Of a stretch of DNA of 64,000 nt, positions 20,972 to 33,812 are shown one piece after another. The notes beneath the pieces are model-generated. The model did not search any database and was not told the origin of the DNA. It saw only the letters and a program-made list of their open reading frames with translations. A program made the translations under genes and the position numbers. Each line of letters opens with the position of its first letter. Positions within the stretch are counted from its first letter, which is position 1. Source of the stretch: Aedes albopictus (lineage: Eukaryota > Arthropoda > Insecta > Diptera > Culicidae); contig NC_085137.1 in assembly GCF_035046485.1 (NCBI RefSeq), positions 500,484,536 through 500,548,535 on the forward strand, written 5' to 3'.

Positions 20972-22813
20972 CCCGGATAAAAACTAACCATAGAGTGTTT
21001 GGTGAAAACCATTTCTGCACCATACAGTGTACCAGCTACAATAAAGTGTATTGTAATGAAATGGTTCGCTATACTATACATTTACATTGGATTTTTATGT
21101 AACAATATATCATACTGTTTTTCTTACGTTTGAACCATTCACTTTTCCGAAACATTATTGTTCCGTGAATTTTTAATTATTTTATTCGTTTAAGATTTTT
21201 TCCGTGCTTTGTTTTGTTAATGTTTGTGACTTTTTTGCTGCAAAGGAAAGGAAAGAGAAAAAAGTGAATAAGTTGAAACATCAATTTTGAGTCAATAACC
21301 AAGGATGCTTTAGATCACCTGGCAATCATTTGACTCATTTATCCATAACTCAGTTCAGAAGCATAATATTGAAATGAGATGTTCGACAAACTTGTAGATA
21401 AGTGGTTTTCCTACAATTATCACCAAGGACACCATATCCTAAATCTCATATATGCGGCGTGAGAGAGCTAGTACCACCTACTCATACTAAACGATCAAAA
21501 AACACTTTTACGCCGTAAATATAAAAGTTAGAATATGGCGTCCTTGGTGATAATTGTAGGAAAAACACTTATCTACAAGTTTAACGAACATCTCATTTCA
21601 ATATTAGGCTTCTGAACTGAGTTATAGACAAATGAGTCAAATGATTGCCAGATGATCGAAAACATCCTTGTCAATAACATGTTTAAATCAGTGATAAACC
21701 AGATGTCCTAAGAACTGCAGGTCCAAGCAGGGGTCCAAGAGATATGGCGGGCTAGGTGTGTAGAGTGCGATGAGAAAAATACGAATGTAGGCCAGCTCGG
21801 AAAGATGCAGGTCAGATTACCGTAAATCAGTGGATGAGTTCAACACTATTCTTTCGGTATTTGCTTTTAGGGGAGTTTTCTCCTCTTCTCTCATGTGAAC
21901 TTGCCTTCGACCACAATCGAATCAAATGCGATTGACAAACTTTATCTTTGACGTAGAGCCATCTTCAACATATGGACTGGACTGTACATTGAAATGACTT
22001 CTAATATAGGTTCGTCTGCGGGTTCGCTTTTTAACCTAACTTATATTTGAATAGAACTTGACAGTTTTCTTATGAGTTGTTATGTATTTCAAACTTTAGT
22101 CAAACTGGAGCCTCAATATTGCAATAACGATGAAGCACGCTGTAATGATACTTATGTACCTCGTCACCCACTTCATGCAACTACATTAGTGGTCTAATAA
22201 CACTTAGCGCGCTCGGCATTGTTCCATCATGCCGCTTAAAGTGTTGCCACAAATAATGCTTAGTTTGCAAAACCCGGTTATCTGGCTGGTGGGGCATGGG
22301 AGCCTAAGCTTCAACTGTTAATGCAATCAGAGACTACTCAGACTTAGACGTGGGCGATCCTATATAGAATTCCCAAAGCGCATAATAATACAACATAACA
22401 AAAGAAAACCATTCCAAAACCATTTGATTAAATGTATAACCAGTAGTTAAATTACAATTAAAAACAATTTATTTACGGTACATTTTATTGTTCGAAACCA
22501 TTCATGTACCATACAATGTACGGTATATTTAAACCCACGTATCAGAATTTAGAACAATTCATTAACAATAAAATGTATGGTTTTGCAAAAATATATATAT
22601 GGAGAAAAATATTTTTTTATATTGTTACGATACTTAACAACCTGTATAATATATTGTAAAAATCTTATTTACAATTCATGGTATGGTTTTTTACATTACA
22701 TCTTATTGTTTTTGTATTTTTATTTTTACAGTGGTGTCTATTGTAAAAATATGGTTCTAAATAGTACTGTTACAATACAACGTTCGGTTTTTCTACTGTA
22801 TTTTTTATTCGGG
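20972..22813. mobile_element. 1.84 kb TA-flanked element with CCCGGATAAAAA ends
   Basis: The ends CCCGGATAAAAA and TTTTTTATTCGGG are inverted and flanked by TA (20970-20971, 22814-22815). It cleanly interrupts a degenerate repeat block. The interior is AT-rich with many TATTGTA-type words and no transposase ORF. A hAT-like MITE is nested at 21300-21670. A shorter relative with ends CCCTAATAAAAA lies at about 63244-63663. Confidence 0.65.
21300..21670. mobile_element. 371-bp fold-back MITE with 8-bp target duplication
   Basis: Inverted arms of about 170 bp begin CAAGGATG, with matching internal words such as CAATCATTTGACTCATTTAT. TCAATAAC is duplicated at 21292-21299 and 21671-21678. An 8-bp duplication with CA ends suggests a hAT-type element. 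Arms are about 90% matched, and the loop contains AGCTAGTACCACC. Confidence 0.85.
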
Positions 22814-22815
22814 TA

Positions 22816-23050
22816 CCGGAGTTCCCTCGTGGATTCCTTCAAGGTTCTTCCAGAAGTTCCTCTTCAAGAGTTGCGTCAGGGATTATTTCAGATTTTTTTC
22901 AAAATTTTCTTGAGGGATACCTTCAGAAGTTTATTTTATGATTCCTTCAGGAATTATTTAGAAGTCCTGCAGAAACTCTTTCAAGAGTTCTGTCAGGGAT
23001 TCTTCCAGGAGTTTAGTCAGGGACTCATTTAGGAATAGCGTTTTTTTAGA
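22816..23050. repeat. Degenerate TTCCTTCAGG repeat, continuation
   Basis: Same degenerate family as 20165-20969, resuming after the inserted element. Confidence 0.6.
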
Positions 23051-23085
23051 ATTCCTTCACTGCCGGTGGAAGCATAATTGTCACA

Positions 23086-23253
23086 GGGGCCGTACACAAA
23101 TTACGTCACGCTTTTAGGGGGGAGGGGGGGGGGGGTTTGCAGAGCGTGACAACCCTTACAAAATATATTGAGGTCCCATACGGAAAGTGTGACATAGGGG
23201 GGAGGGGGGTTTGAAAAAGGTCGATTTTTGCGTGACATAATTTGTGTATCACA
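23086..23253. mobile_element. GGGGCCGTACACAAATTACG MITE
   Basis: The left end GGGGCCGTACACAAATTACG continues GTCACGC and is mirrored by GCGTGACATAATTTGTGTA at 23230-23248. Two subterminal G-runs match the design of the Harbinger-type elements at 11899 and 42689. The outermost right bases have diverged, so no target duplication was read. Confidence 0.65.
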
Positions 23254-23379
23254 CATGTGCATTTTTGGCAATATTGAGTTTTTGCAGCCCATGACCATGT
23301 ATCATGGTGTACTATCATATAGGGAAATAAAAATAGAAAATTGTTGAAAAAATGCAACGCCGATTTGTCACATTCTGAA

Positions 23380-23592
23380 AAGTGGACGCATAAACGTCAC
23401 ACTTCATTGGAAATCCTATTAAATTTTAAAATAGCTCTAAAACAAAAATTGGTGCTCAAATTCAAAATTGGTTGATGTTAGAACACGATTCGGCATGTAT
23501 GCTTCATAGTTGATACAATTTACTTTTTCGAACTTTGGACGAACTTTTCTCGATTGTCTGTTTTGGCACATGTGACATTTATGCGTCCACCG
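23380..23592. mobile_element. GTGGACGCATAAAYGTCACA-ended MITE
   Basis: GTGGACGCATAAACGTCACA near 23381 and the complement TGTGACATTTATGCGTCCAC near 23571 form inward-facing inverted repeats of about 20 bp. The interior is AT-rich and non-coding. Confidence 0.6.
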
Positions 23593-23635
23593 AATCAGAA
23601 GTTCCTACAACAACTTCTTCAAACGCTTCTCTCTT

Positions 23636-23890
23636 TTTCTCTTCTTAACAACGTAACGTCCTAACTGGGACAAAGCCTGCATCGCAGCTGTGGATCTAGG
23701 AACATTTCCACAATTATTAACTGAGAGTTTCCTCTGCAAATGGCCATTTTGCTATTATATACCGTGTGACAGGCACAAAGCTTCTTTGTGCCCAAAGAAG
23801 TCAAGGACTTCTACTTCTCCATTTTGAAAAGTTCCTAGACCGAATCGAAATCGGAAATCGAACTCGTCACCGTCAGCATGATCATGCTAT
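23636..23890 (-). mobile_element. Diverged tRNA-headed SINE (family C, Feilai-like)
   Basis: Reverse complement of the family at 50454-50739 and 57802-62780: the AACGTCCTAACTGGGACAAA body, GTGTGACAGGCACAAAG and AGCATGATCATGCT are all recognisable. The B box has drifted. Confidence 0.7.
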
Positions 23891-24835
23891 TCTTTCAGGA
23901 GTGCCTTGAAGGGACCCACCAGATGTTGCTTAAGAGATTTCATCACTAGTTCCTTAAGTGATTTCTTTAGGAGTTCCCTTCAAGGATTTCTTCAGAGATT
24001 TCCTCAGGGGTTCCTTCAGCAATTTCTTCAGAAATTCCAAGAGTTTTTCAGGGATTTTTCCTGGAGTTCCTTTGGAGATTCCTTCAGAAGTTCTTTAAGG
24101 GATTCATTCAGAAATTCAACCACGAGTTTCTTCAGGGATTCTTTCATTCAGAAGTTCATACAGAATTTCTTTGTAGAGTTTCTTCAGAGATTCTAAGAGT
24201 TATGTTAGTGACTTTTTCAAAGATTACTCCTGAAATTCATTCAAGACTTCTTCCAGGAATTCCTTCAGATTTTTCAAGGCATTCTTTCAGGAGTAGTTTC
24301 GATGATACCCTCTCCTGCAGCTTCCTAAGAAATCCTCCAAGCGTTCCTTCAGGGTTTTTTTTTCGGGGTTTCTTCAGGGATTCTTTGAGTTATTCATTCA
24401 TGAGTTCCTTCGGGAGTTTGTTCAGGGGTTCCAGAAGTTTTTAAAGGATTCGTTCAGGAGTTTCTTCATTGGCTCCTCCAGAAATTCTTTTAAACTATTC
24501 TTGAGGAGTATTCGCAGGGTTCTTTCAGGGGTACTTTCGCGAATTCCTTCAGGATCCGTCCAGGAGTTCCTTCAATTAGGAATTCCTTCAGATATTTCCT
24601 TAGTTCCTTCAGGAATTCACGAGGAATTCCTCATCAGGTGTTCATTCAAGGATACCTTCAGGAGTGTTTTTCAGGATTCTTTCACGAGTTTCTCAAGGGA
24701 TTCATGAATTTCTTCTATGATACATTCAGAAGCTCCTAACGGCATTCTTTTAGAAGTTTCTTCAAGAATTCCTTCAGTAATTCTGGGATACTTGGCTAGA
24801 TGTCTGTGTTGGAAAGTAGGGAATACGCTCCCGCT
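23891..24835. repeat. Degenerate TTCCTTCAGGGATTC repeat block
   Basis: Irregular reiterations like 20165-20969. Four overlapping ORFs here (Phe/Ser/Arg-rich) are artefacts. Confidence 0.75.
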
Positions 24836-24839
24836 TTAA

Positions 24840-25392
24840 CCCTTTCCTTCCCACGGCTACGACTATTTCTATGCCAAAAAAGGGTTTCCGAAAAAAATGC
24901 TTGAACAAAAATTATTGCAAAGAAATAAAAAAAACAATGATTTATTTTTGTTGTTAATCAATATGTTTTTGATTGTTTATTAGTTCCACTATTGAAACAA
25001 GTAGCACAGACAAACAGACGTTACATCTCAAACATTATTCGATTCAAATCATAGTGACGGAAACATATTCGCCCAATGCTAAAAGGACTGTGTTTAGCCA
25101 ACCATGAAGTACATAGGTGGCGATAATGGGCAAACGTCAAACTCGAACAGAAACGATGCGAGCGCCACGGGTGGTCAGTTGGCAAATTATCAACTTTTCA
25201 AATAGATCGTTAAATCGATGTACGATGGGAATTGTCAGAGTGTTACGTCTGTTTGTCTGTGCAAGTAGTTAGAAGTTGGGTATATCTTATGAGGTTACAG
25301 TCATATGGAAAAAAAAAAATTTTCATCATATTCATCTAATTCCCGAGTTCGCCAAAAAATGATGTTGCTCTAGAAAAACCATGGAAAGAGGG
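24840..25392. mobile_element. Possible TTAA-flanked MITE with a nested insertion
   Basis: TTAA at 24836-24839 is followed by CCCTTTCCTTCCCACGG, and CCATGGAAAGAGGG precedes TTAA at 25393-25396. The ends are only loosely inverted. Removing the nested element at 25005-25261 leaves about 290 bp. PiggyBac type is suggested by TTAA and CCC...GGG. Confidence 0.4.
25005..25261. mobile_element. 257-bp MITE, CACAGACAAACAGACGT family, copy 1
   Basis: The TIRs CACAGACAAACAGACGTTAC and GTTACGTCTGTTTGTCTGTG are flanked by a perfect 7-bp duplication, CAAGTAG (24998-25004 and 25262-25268). A 91-bp relative at 54301-54391 also has a 7-bp duplication. No coding capacity. Confidence 0.88.
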
Positions 25393-25431
25393 TTAACATG
25401 GTTAACATTAATTCTTTTTCTTCAATTTCTT

Positions 25432-25625
25432 GCAGTTTCTTCCGACATTCATGATTATGTTCAAGATTTATCGTTCCGGTTACCAAACCACCTACATGTC
25501 GAACTCACAAGCGAACACCATCACAGACCTCTCCAGCCTGGTCACCGTCCGCATTAGATAAGTTGGAAAGGTTTTCTTTTTTACATTAATAATTTATATA
25601 TGCATAAAAGTAATAAAACGTATCT
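25432..25625 (+). CDS. Terminal-exon-like segment of an unidentified gene
   Basis: A pyrimidine-rich TTTCTTGCAG acceptor ends at 25431. It opens a 41-residue frame (beginning FLPTFMIMFKIYRSGYQTTY) that stops at TAA near 25555-25560. An AATAAA at about 25610-25616 follows. The composition is protein-like and non-repetitive. It is compatible in phase with the open stretch ending at the GTAGGA donor near 20151, which would place the degenerate repeats and MITEs between them in one intron of about 5.3 kb. That link is inference. Confidence 0.35.
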
Positions 25626-25734
25626 TATGGGGGTGGGGGGAGTTCTGCTGGACTTAAAAAATATCCGAAAATCTGGGAGTGGGTTCTCTATATATATAGT
25701 TTATAAACATTATAGCCATTTCTACTTTGGGAAT

Positions 25735-28700
25735 AGTCCATAGGTGATTCGTGCATTTAATTTTATTTGTGTGAAAGAAACGAGATAACGTACTACATAT
25801 CTATTTTTGAAATCATGCACTTTGTCATAAAGCTTTGAAATAGGTAATAATAATTGATCTTGGTCATCAAGTTCATCATGTCCTGTTGCTTTGTGATGCA
25901 TTACTAATCAATTGTTCAAATCATATCCTTTGAAAGGGTTTATAAGTGATTCATACATTTGATGAGAAATAATCAATCCTGGTTCACTAAGTCTTCTTAA
26001 GTTACGAGGTGACGTATTACTTTTCTATTTGTTTGAATCACATGCTTTATAGTAAAACTTTAAAATAGTGCATAAGTATTTTCTTCGTTCAAGCTGAAAT
26101 GATCAAACCTGGTTCACCAAGTCCTCCTATAGAGCATAGTGACGCATTGCTTAACTATCATTTGAATCACATTTTCATAATTAAACTTTGAAATAGTTTT
26201 TAAGTGATTCTTACACTGATTAAGAAATGTTTATACCTGGTTCACTAAGTCTTCATACGTTGCGAGGTGACGCATAATTTAACTATCATTTGAATCACAT
26301 TTTCATAATTAAACTTTGAAATAGTTTATTAGTGATTCTTACACTGAATAAGAAATGTTCATACCTGGTTCACTAAGTCTTCATACGTTGCGAGGTGACG
26401 CATTACTCAACTATCATTTGAATCACATTTTCATAATTAAACTTTGAAATAGTTTATAAGTGATTCTTACACTGATTAAGAAATGTTCATACCTGGTTCA
26501 CTAGGTCTTCATACGTTGCGAGGTGACGCATAATTTAACTATCATTTGAATCACATTTGTATAACAAAACTTTGAAATAGTTCATAGGTGATTCTTACAC
26601 AGAATAAGAAATGCTCATACCTGGTTCACTAAGTCTTCATACGTTGCGAGGTGACGCATTACTCAACTATCATTTGAATCACATTTGTATAACAAAACTT
26701 TGAAATAGTTCATAGGTGATTCTTACACTGATTAAGAAATGTTCATACCTGGTTCACTAAGTCTTCATACGCTGCGAGGTGACGCATTACTCAACTATCA
26801 TTTGAGTCACATTTTCATAATTAAACTTTGAAATAGTTTATTAGTGATTCTCACACTGATTAAGAAATGTTCATAGCTGGTTCACTAAGTCTTCATACGT
26901 TGCGAGGTGACGCATTACTCAACTATCATTTGAATCACATTTTCATAATTAAACTTTGAAATAGTTCATAGTTGATTCTTACACTGAATAAGATATGTTC
27001 ATACCTGGTTCACTAAGTCTTCATACGTTGCGAGGTGACGCATTACTCAACTATCATTTGAATCACATTTTCATAATTAAACTTTGAAATAGTTTATTAG
27101 TGATTCTCACACTGATTAAGAAATGTTCATACCTGGTTCACTAAGTCTTCATACGTTACGAGGTGACGCATTACTCAACTATCATTTGAATTACATTTGT
27201 ATAACAAAACTTTGAAATAGTTCATAGGTGATTCTTACACTGAATAAGAAATGTTCATACCTGGTTCACTAAGTCTTCATACGTTGCGAGGTGACGCATA
27301 ACTCAACTATCATTTGAATCACATTTTCATAATTAAACTTTGAAATAGTTTATAAGTGATTCTTACACTTATTAAGAAATGTTCATACCTGGTTCACTAA
27401 GTCTTCATACGTTGCGAGGTGACGCATTACTCAACTATCATTTGAATCACATTTTCATAATTAAACTTTGAAATAGTTCATAGGTGATTCTTACACTGAA
27501 TAAGAAATGTTCATACCTGGTTCACTAAGTCTTCATACGTTACGAGGTGACGCATAATTTAACTATCATTTGAATTACATTTGTATAACAAAACTTTGAA
27601 ATAGTTCATAGGTGATTCTTACACTGATTAAGAAATGTTCATACCTGGTTCACTAAGTCTTCATACGTTGCGAGGTGACGCATTACTCAACTATCATTTG
27701 AATCACATTTTCATAATTAAACTTTGAAATAGTTTATAAGTGATTCTTACACTGATTAAGAAATGTTCATACCTGATTCACTAAGTTTTCATACGTTACG
27801 AGGTGACGCATTACTCAACTATCATTTGAATCACATTTGTATAACAAAACTTTGAAATAGTTCATAGGTGATTCTTACACTGATTAAGAAATGTTCATAC
27901 CTGGTTCACTAAGTCTTCATACGTTGCGAGGTGACGCATTACTCAACTATCATTTGAATCACATTTTCATAATTAAACTTTGAAATAGTTTATAAGTGAT
28001 TCTTACACTTATTAAGAAATGTTCATACCTGGTTCACTAAGTCTTCATACGTTGCGAGGTGACGCATTACTCAACTATCATTTGAATCACATTTTCATAA
28101 TTAAACTTTGAAATAGTTCATAGGTGATTCTTACACAGAATAAGAAATGCTCATACCTGGTTCACTAAGTCTTCATACGTTGCGAGGTGACGCATTACTC
28201 AACTATCATTTGAATCACATTTGTATAACAAAACTTTGAAATAGTTCATAGGTGATTCTTACACTGATTAAGAAATGTTCATACCTGGTTCACTAAGTCT
28301 TCATACGCTGCGAGGTGACGCATTACTCAACTATCATTTGAGTCACATTTTCATAATTAAACTTTGAAATAGTTTATTAGTGATTCTCACACTGATTAAG
28401 AAATGTTCATAGCTGGTTCACTAAGTCTTCATACGTTGCGAGGTGACGCATTACTCAACTATCATTTGAATCACATTTTCATAATTAAACTTTGAAATAG
28501 TTCATAGTTGATTCTTACACTGAATAAGATATGTTCATACCTGGTTCACTAAGTCTTCATACGTTGCGAGGTGACGCATTACTCAACTATCATTTGAATC
28601 ACATTTTCATAATTAAACTTTGAAATAGTTTATTAGTGATTCTCACACTGATTAAGAAATGTTCATACCTGGTTCACTAAGTCTTCATACGTTACGAGGT

Positions 28701-31700
28701 GACGCATTACTCAACTATCATTTGAATTACATTTGTATAACAAAACTTTGAAATAGTTCATAGGTGATTCTTACACTGAATAAGAAATGTTCATACCTGG
28801 TTCACTAAGTCTTCATACGCTGCGAGGTGACGCATTACTCAACTATCATTTGAGTCACATTTTCATAATTAAACTTTGAAATAGTTTATTAGTGATTCTC
28901 ACACTGATTAAGAAATGTTCATAGCTGGTTCACTAAGTCTTCATACGTTGCGAGGTGACGCATTACTCAACTATCATTTGAATCACATTTTCATAATTAA
29001 ACTTTGAAATAGTTCATAGGTGATTCTTACACTGAATAAGAAATGTTCATACCTGGTTCACTAAGTCTTCATACGTTACGAGGTGACGCATAATTTAACT
29101 ATCATTTGAATTACATTTGTATAACAAAACTTTGAAATAGTTCATAGGTGATTCTTACACTGATTAAGAAATGTTCATACCTGGTTCACTAAGTCTTCAT
29201 ACGTTGCGAGGTGACGCATTACTCAACTATCATTTGAATCACATTTTCATAATTAAACTTTGAAATAGTTTATAAGTGATTCTTACACTGATTAAGAAAT
29301 GTTCATACCTGATTCACTAAGTTTTCATACGTTACGAGGTGACGCATTACTCAACTATCATTTGAATCACATTTGTATAACAAAACTTTGAAATAGTTCA
29401 TAGGTGATTCTTACACTGATTAAGAAATGTTCATACCTGGTTCACTAAGTCTTCATACGTTGCGAGGTGACGCATTACTCAACTATCATTTGAATCACAT
29501 TTTCATAATTAAACTTTGAAATAGTTTATAAGTGATTCTTACACTTATTAAGAAATGTTCATACCTGGTTCACTAAGTCTTCATACGTTGCGAGGTGACG
29601 CATTACTCAACTATCATTTGAATCACATTTTCATAATTAAACTTTGAAATAGTTCATAGGTGATTCTTACACTGAATAAGAAATGTTCATACCTGGTTCA
29701 CTAAGTCTTCATACGTTACGAGGTGACGCATAATTTAACTATCATTTGAATTACATTTGTATAACAAAACTTTGAAATAGTTCATAGGTGATTCTTACAC
29801 TGAATAAGAAATGTTCATACCTGGTTCACTAAGTCTTCATACGTTGCGAGGTGACGCATTACTCAACTATCATTTGAATCACATTTTCATAATTAAACTT
29901 TGAAATGGTTTATTAGTGATTCTCACACTGATTAAGAAATGTTTATAGCTGGTTCACTAAGTCTTCATACGTTGCGAGGTGACGCATTACTCAACTATCA
30001 TTTGAATAACATTTTCATAATTAAACTTTGAAATGGTTTATTAGTGATTCTCACACTGATTAAGAAATGTTTATAGCTGGTTCACTAAGTCTTCATACGT
30101 TGCGAGGTGACGCATTACTCAACTATCATTTGAATCACATTTTCATAATTAAACTTTGAAATAGTTCATAGGTGATTCTTACACTGAATAAGAAATGTTC
30201 ATACCTGGTTCACTAAGTCTTCATACGTTACGAGGTGACGCATAATTTAACTATCATTTGAATTACATTTGTATAACAAAACTTTGAAATAGTTCATAGG
30301 TGATTCTTACACTGAATAAGAAATGTTCATACCTGGTTCACTAAGTCTTCATACGTTGCGAGGTGACGCATTACTCAACTATCATTTGAATCACATTTTC
30401 ATAATTAAACTTTGAAATGGTTTATTAGTGATTCTCACACTGATTAAGAAATGTTTATAGCTGGTTCACTAAGTCTTCATACGTTGCGAGGTGACGCATT
30501 ACTCAACTATCATTTGAATAACATTTTCATAATTAAACTTTGAAATGGTTTATTAGTGATTCTCACACTGATTAAGAAATGTTTATAGCTGGTTCACTAA
30601 GTCTTCATACGTTGCGAGGTGACGCATTACTCAACTATCATTTGAATCACATTTTCATAATTAAACTTTGAAATAGTTCATAGGTGATTCTTACACTGAA
30701 TAAGAAATGTTCATACCTGGTTCACTAAGTCTTCATACGTTACGAGGTGACGCATAATTTAACTATCATTTGAATTACATTTGTATAACAAAACTTTGAA
30801 ATAGTTCATAGGTGATTCTTACACTGATTAAGAAATGTTCATACCTGGTTCACTAAGTCTTCATACGTTGCGAGGTGACGCATTACTCAACTATCATTTG
30901 AATCACATTTTCATAATTAAACTTTGAAATAGTTTATAAGTGATTCTTACACTGATTAAGAAATGTTCATACCTGATTCACTAAGTTTTCATACGTTACG
31001 AGGTGACGCATTACTCAACTATCATTTGAATCACATTTGTATAACAAAACTTTGAAATAGTTCATAGGTGATTCTTACACTGATTAAGAAATGTTCATAC
31101 CTGGTTCACTAAGTCTTCATACGTTGCGAGGTGACGCATTACTCAACTATCATTTGAATCACATTTTCATAATTAAACTTTGAAATAGTTTATAAGTGAT
31201 TCTTACACTTATTAAGAAATGTTCATACCTGGTTCACTAAGTCTTCATACGTTGCGAGGTGACGCATTACTCAACTATCATTTGAATCACATTTTCATAA
31301 TTAAACTTTGAAATAGTTCATAGGTGATTCTTACACTGAATAAGAAATGTTCATACCTGGTTCACTAAGTCTTCATACGTTACGAGGTGACGCATAATTT
31401 AACTATCATTTGAATTACATTTGTATAACAAAACTTTGAAATAGTTCATAGGTGATTCTTACACTGAATAAGAAATGTTCATACCTGGTTCACTAAGTCT
31501 TCATACGTTGCGAGGTGACGCATTACTCAACTATCATTTGAATCACATTTTCATAATTAAACTTTGAAATGGTTTATTAGTGATTCTCACACTGATTAAG
31601 AAATGTTTATAGCTGGTTCACTAAGTCTTCATACGTTGCGAGGTGACGCATTACTCAACTATCATTTGAATAACATTTTCATAATTAAACTTTGAAATGG

Positions 31701-33812
31701 TTTATTAGTGATTCTCACACTGATTAAGAAATGTTTATAGCTGGTTCACTAAGTCTTCATACGTTGCGAGGTGACGCATTACTCAACTATCATTTGAATC
31801 ACATTTTCATAATTAAACTTTGAAATAGTTCATAGGTGATTCTTACACTGAATAAGAAATGTTCATACCTGGTTCACTAAGTCTTCATACGTTACGAGGT
31901 GACGCATAATTTAACTATCATTTGAATTACATTTGTATAACAAAACTTTGAAATAGTTCATAGGTGATTCTTACACTGAATAAGAAATGTTCATACCTGG
32001 TTCACTAAGTCTTCATACGTTGCGAGGTGACGCATTACTCAACTATCATTTGAATCACATTTTCATAATTAAACTTTGAAATGGTTTATTAGTGATTCTC
32101 ACACTGATTAAGAAATGTTTATAGCTGGTTCACTAAGTCTTCATACGTTGCGAGGTGACGCATTACTCAACTATCATTTGAATAACATTTTCATAATTAA
32201 ACTTTGAAATGGTTTATTAGTGATTCTCACACTGATTAAGAAATGTTTATAGCTGGTTCACTAAGTCTTCATACGTTGCGAGGTGACGCATTACTCAACT
32301 ATCATTTGAATCACATTTTCATAATTAAACTTTGAAATAGTTCATAGGTGATTCTTACACTGAATAAGAAATGTTCATACCTGGTTCACTAAGTCTTCAT
32401 ACGTTACGAGGTGACGCATAATTTAACTATCATTTGAATCACATTTGTATAACAAAACTTTGAAATAGTTCATAGGTGATTCTTACACTGATTAAGAAAT
32501 GTTCATACCTGGTTCACTAAGTCTTCATACGTTGCGAGGTGACGCATTACTCAACTATCATTTGAATCACATTTTCATAATTAAACTTTGAAATGGTTTA
32601 TTAGTGATTCTCACACTGATTAAGAAATGTTTATAGCTGGTTCACTAAGTCTTCATACGTTGCGAGGTGACGCATTACTCAACTATCATTTGAATCACAT
32701 TTTCATAATTAAACTTTGAAATAGTTTATAAGTGATTCTTACACTTATTAAGAAATGTTCATAGCTGGTTCACTAAGTCTTCATACGTTGCGAGGTGACG
32801 CATTACTCAACTATCATTTGAATCACATTTTCATAATTAAACTTTGAAATAGTTCATAGTTGATTCTTACACTGAATAAGAAATGTTCATACCTGGTTCA
32901 CTAAGTCTTCATACGTTGCGAGGTGACGCATTACTCAACTATCATTTGAATCACATTTTCATAATTAAACTTTGAAATAGTTTATTAGTGATTCTAACAC
33001 TGATTAAGAAATGTTCATACCTGGTTCACTAAGTCTTCATACGTTGCGAGGTGACGCATTACTCAACTATCATTTGAATCACATTTTCATAATTAAACTT
33101 TGAAATAGTTTATAAGTGATTCTTACACTTATTAAGAAATGTTCATAGCTGGTTCACTAAGTCTTCATACGTTGCGAGGTGACGCATTACTCAACTATCA
33201 TTTGAATCACATTTTCATAATTAAACTTTGAAATAGTTCATAGGTGATTCTTACACTGAATAAAAAATGTTCATACCTGGTTCACTAAGTCTTCATACGT
33301 TACGAGGTGACGCATAATTTAACTATCATTTGAATCACATTTGTATAACAAAACTTTGAAATAGTTCATAGGTGATTCTTACACTGATTAAGAAATGTTC
33401 ATACCTGGTTCACTAAGTCTTCATACGCTGCGAGGTGACGCATTACTCAACTATCATTTGAGTCACATTTTCATAATTAAACTTTGAAATAGTTTATTAG
33501 TGATTCTCACACTGATTAAGAAATGTTCATACCTGGTTCACTAAGTCTTCATACGTTGCGAGGTGACGCATTACTCAACTATCATTTGAATCACATTTTC
33601 ATAATTAAACTTTGAAATAGTTTATAAGTGATTCTTACACTGATTAAGAAATGTTCATACCTGGTTCACTAAGTCTTCATACGCTGCGAGGTGACGCATT
33701 TATCATTTGAATCACATTTTCATAATAAAAGTTTGAAAAAGCTGATTAAGAAATGATCAAACCTGGTTCACGAAGTCCTCTTATTGTGCATAGAAACGCA
33801 ATACTTAAACGT
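25735..33812. repeat. 128-bp satellite array with higher-order structure
   Basis: About 63 head-to-tail monomers of 128 bp; successive GCGAGGTGACGCA words at 26263, 26391, 26519, 26647 and 26775 are exactly 128 apart. Conserved words are CCTGGTTCACTAAGTCTTCA, CGAGGTGACGCATTACTCAA and CAAAACTTTGAAATAGTTCA. Monomer variants recur at fixed multiples. The GATTCACTAAGTTTTC variant at 27775, 29311 and 30975 is spaced 12 and 13 monomers. The GGTTTATTAG variant pair at 29907/30035 repeats 512 bp later. Edge monomers (25735-26200 and after 33690) are strongly diverged. No coding frame persists across monomers. Confidence 0.97.

Noticed and set aside
25735..33812. Regularly spaced repeats that could suggest a CRISPR array
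   Set aside because: Monomers are contiguous 128-bp units with no unique spacers, and the window is eukaryotic.
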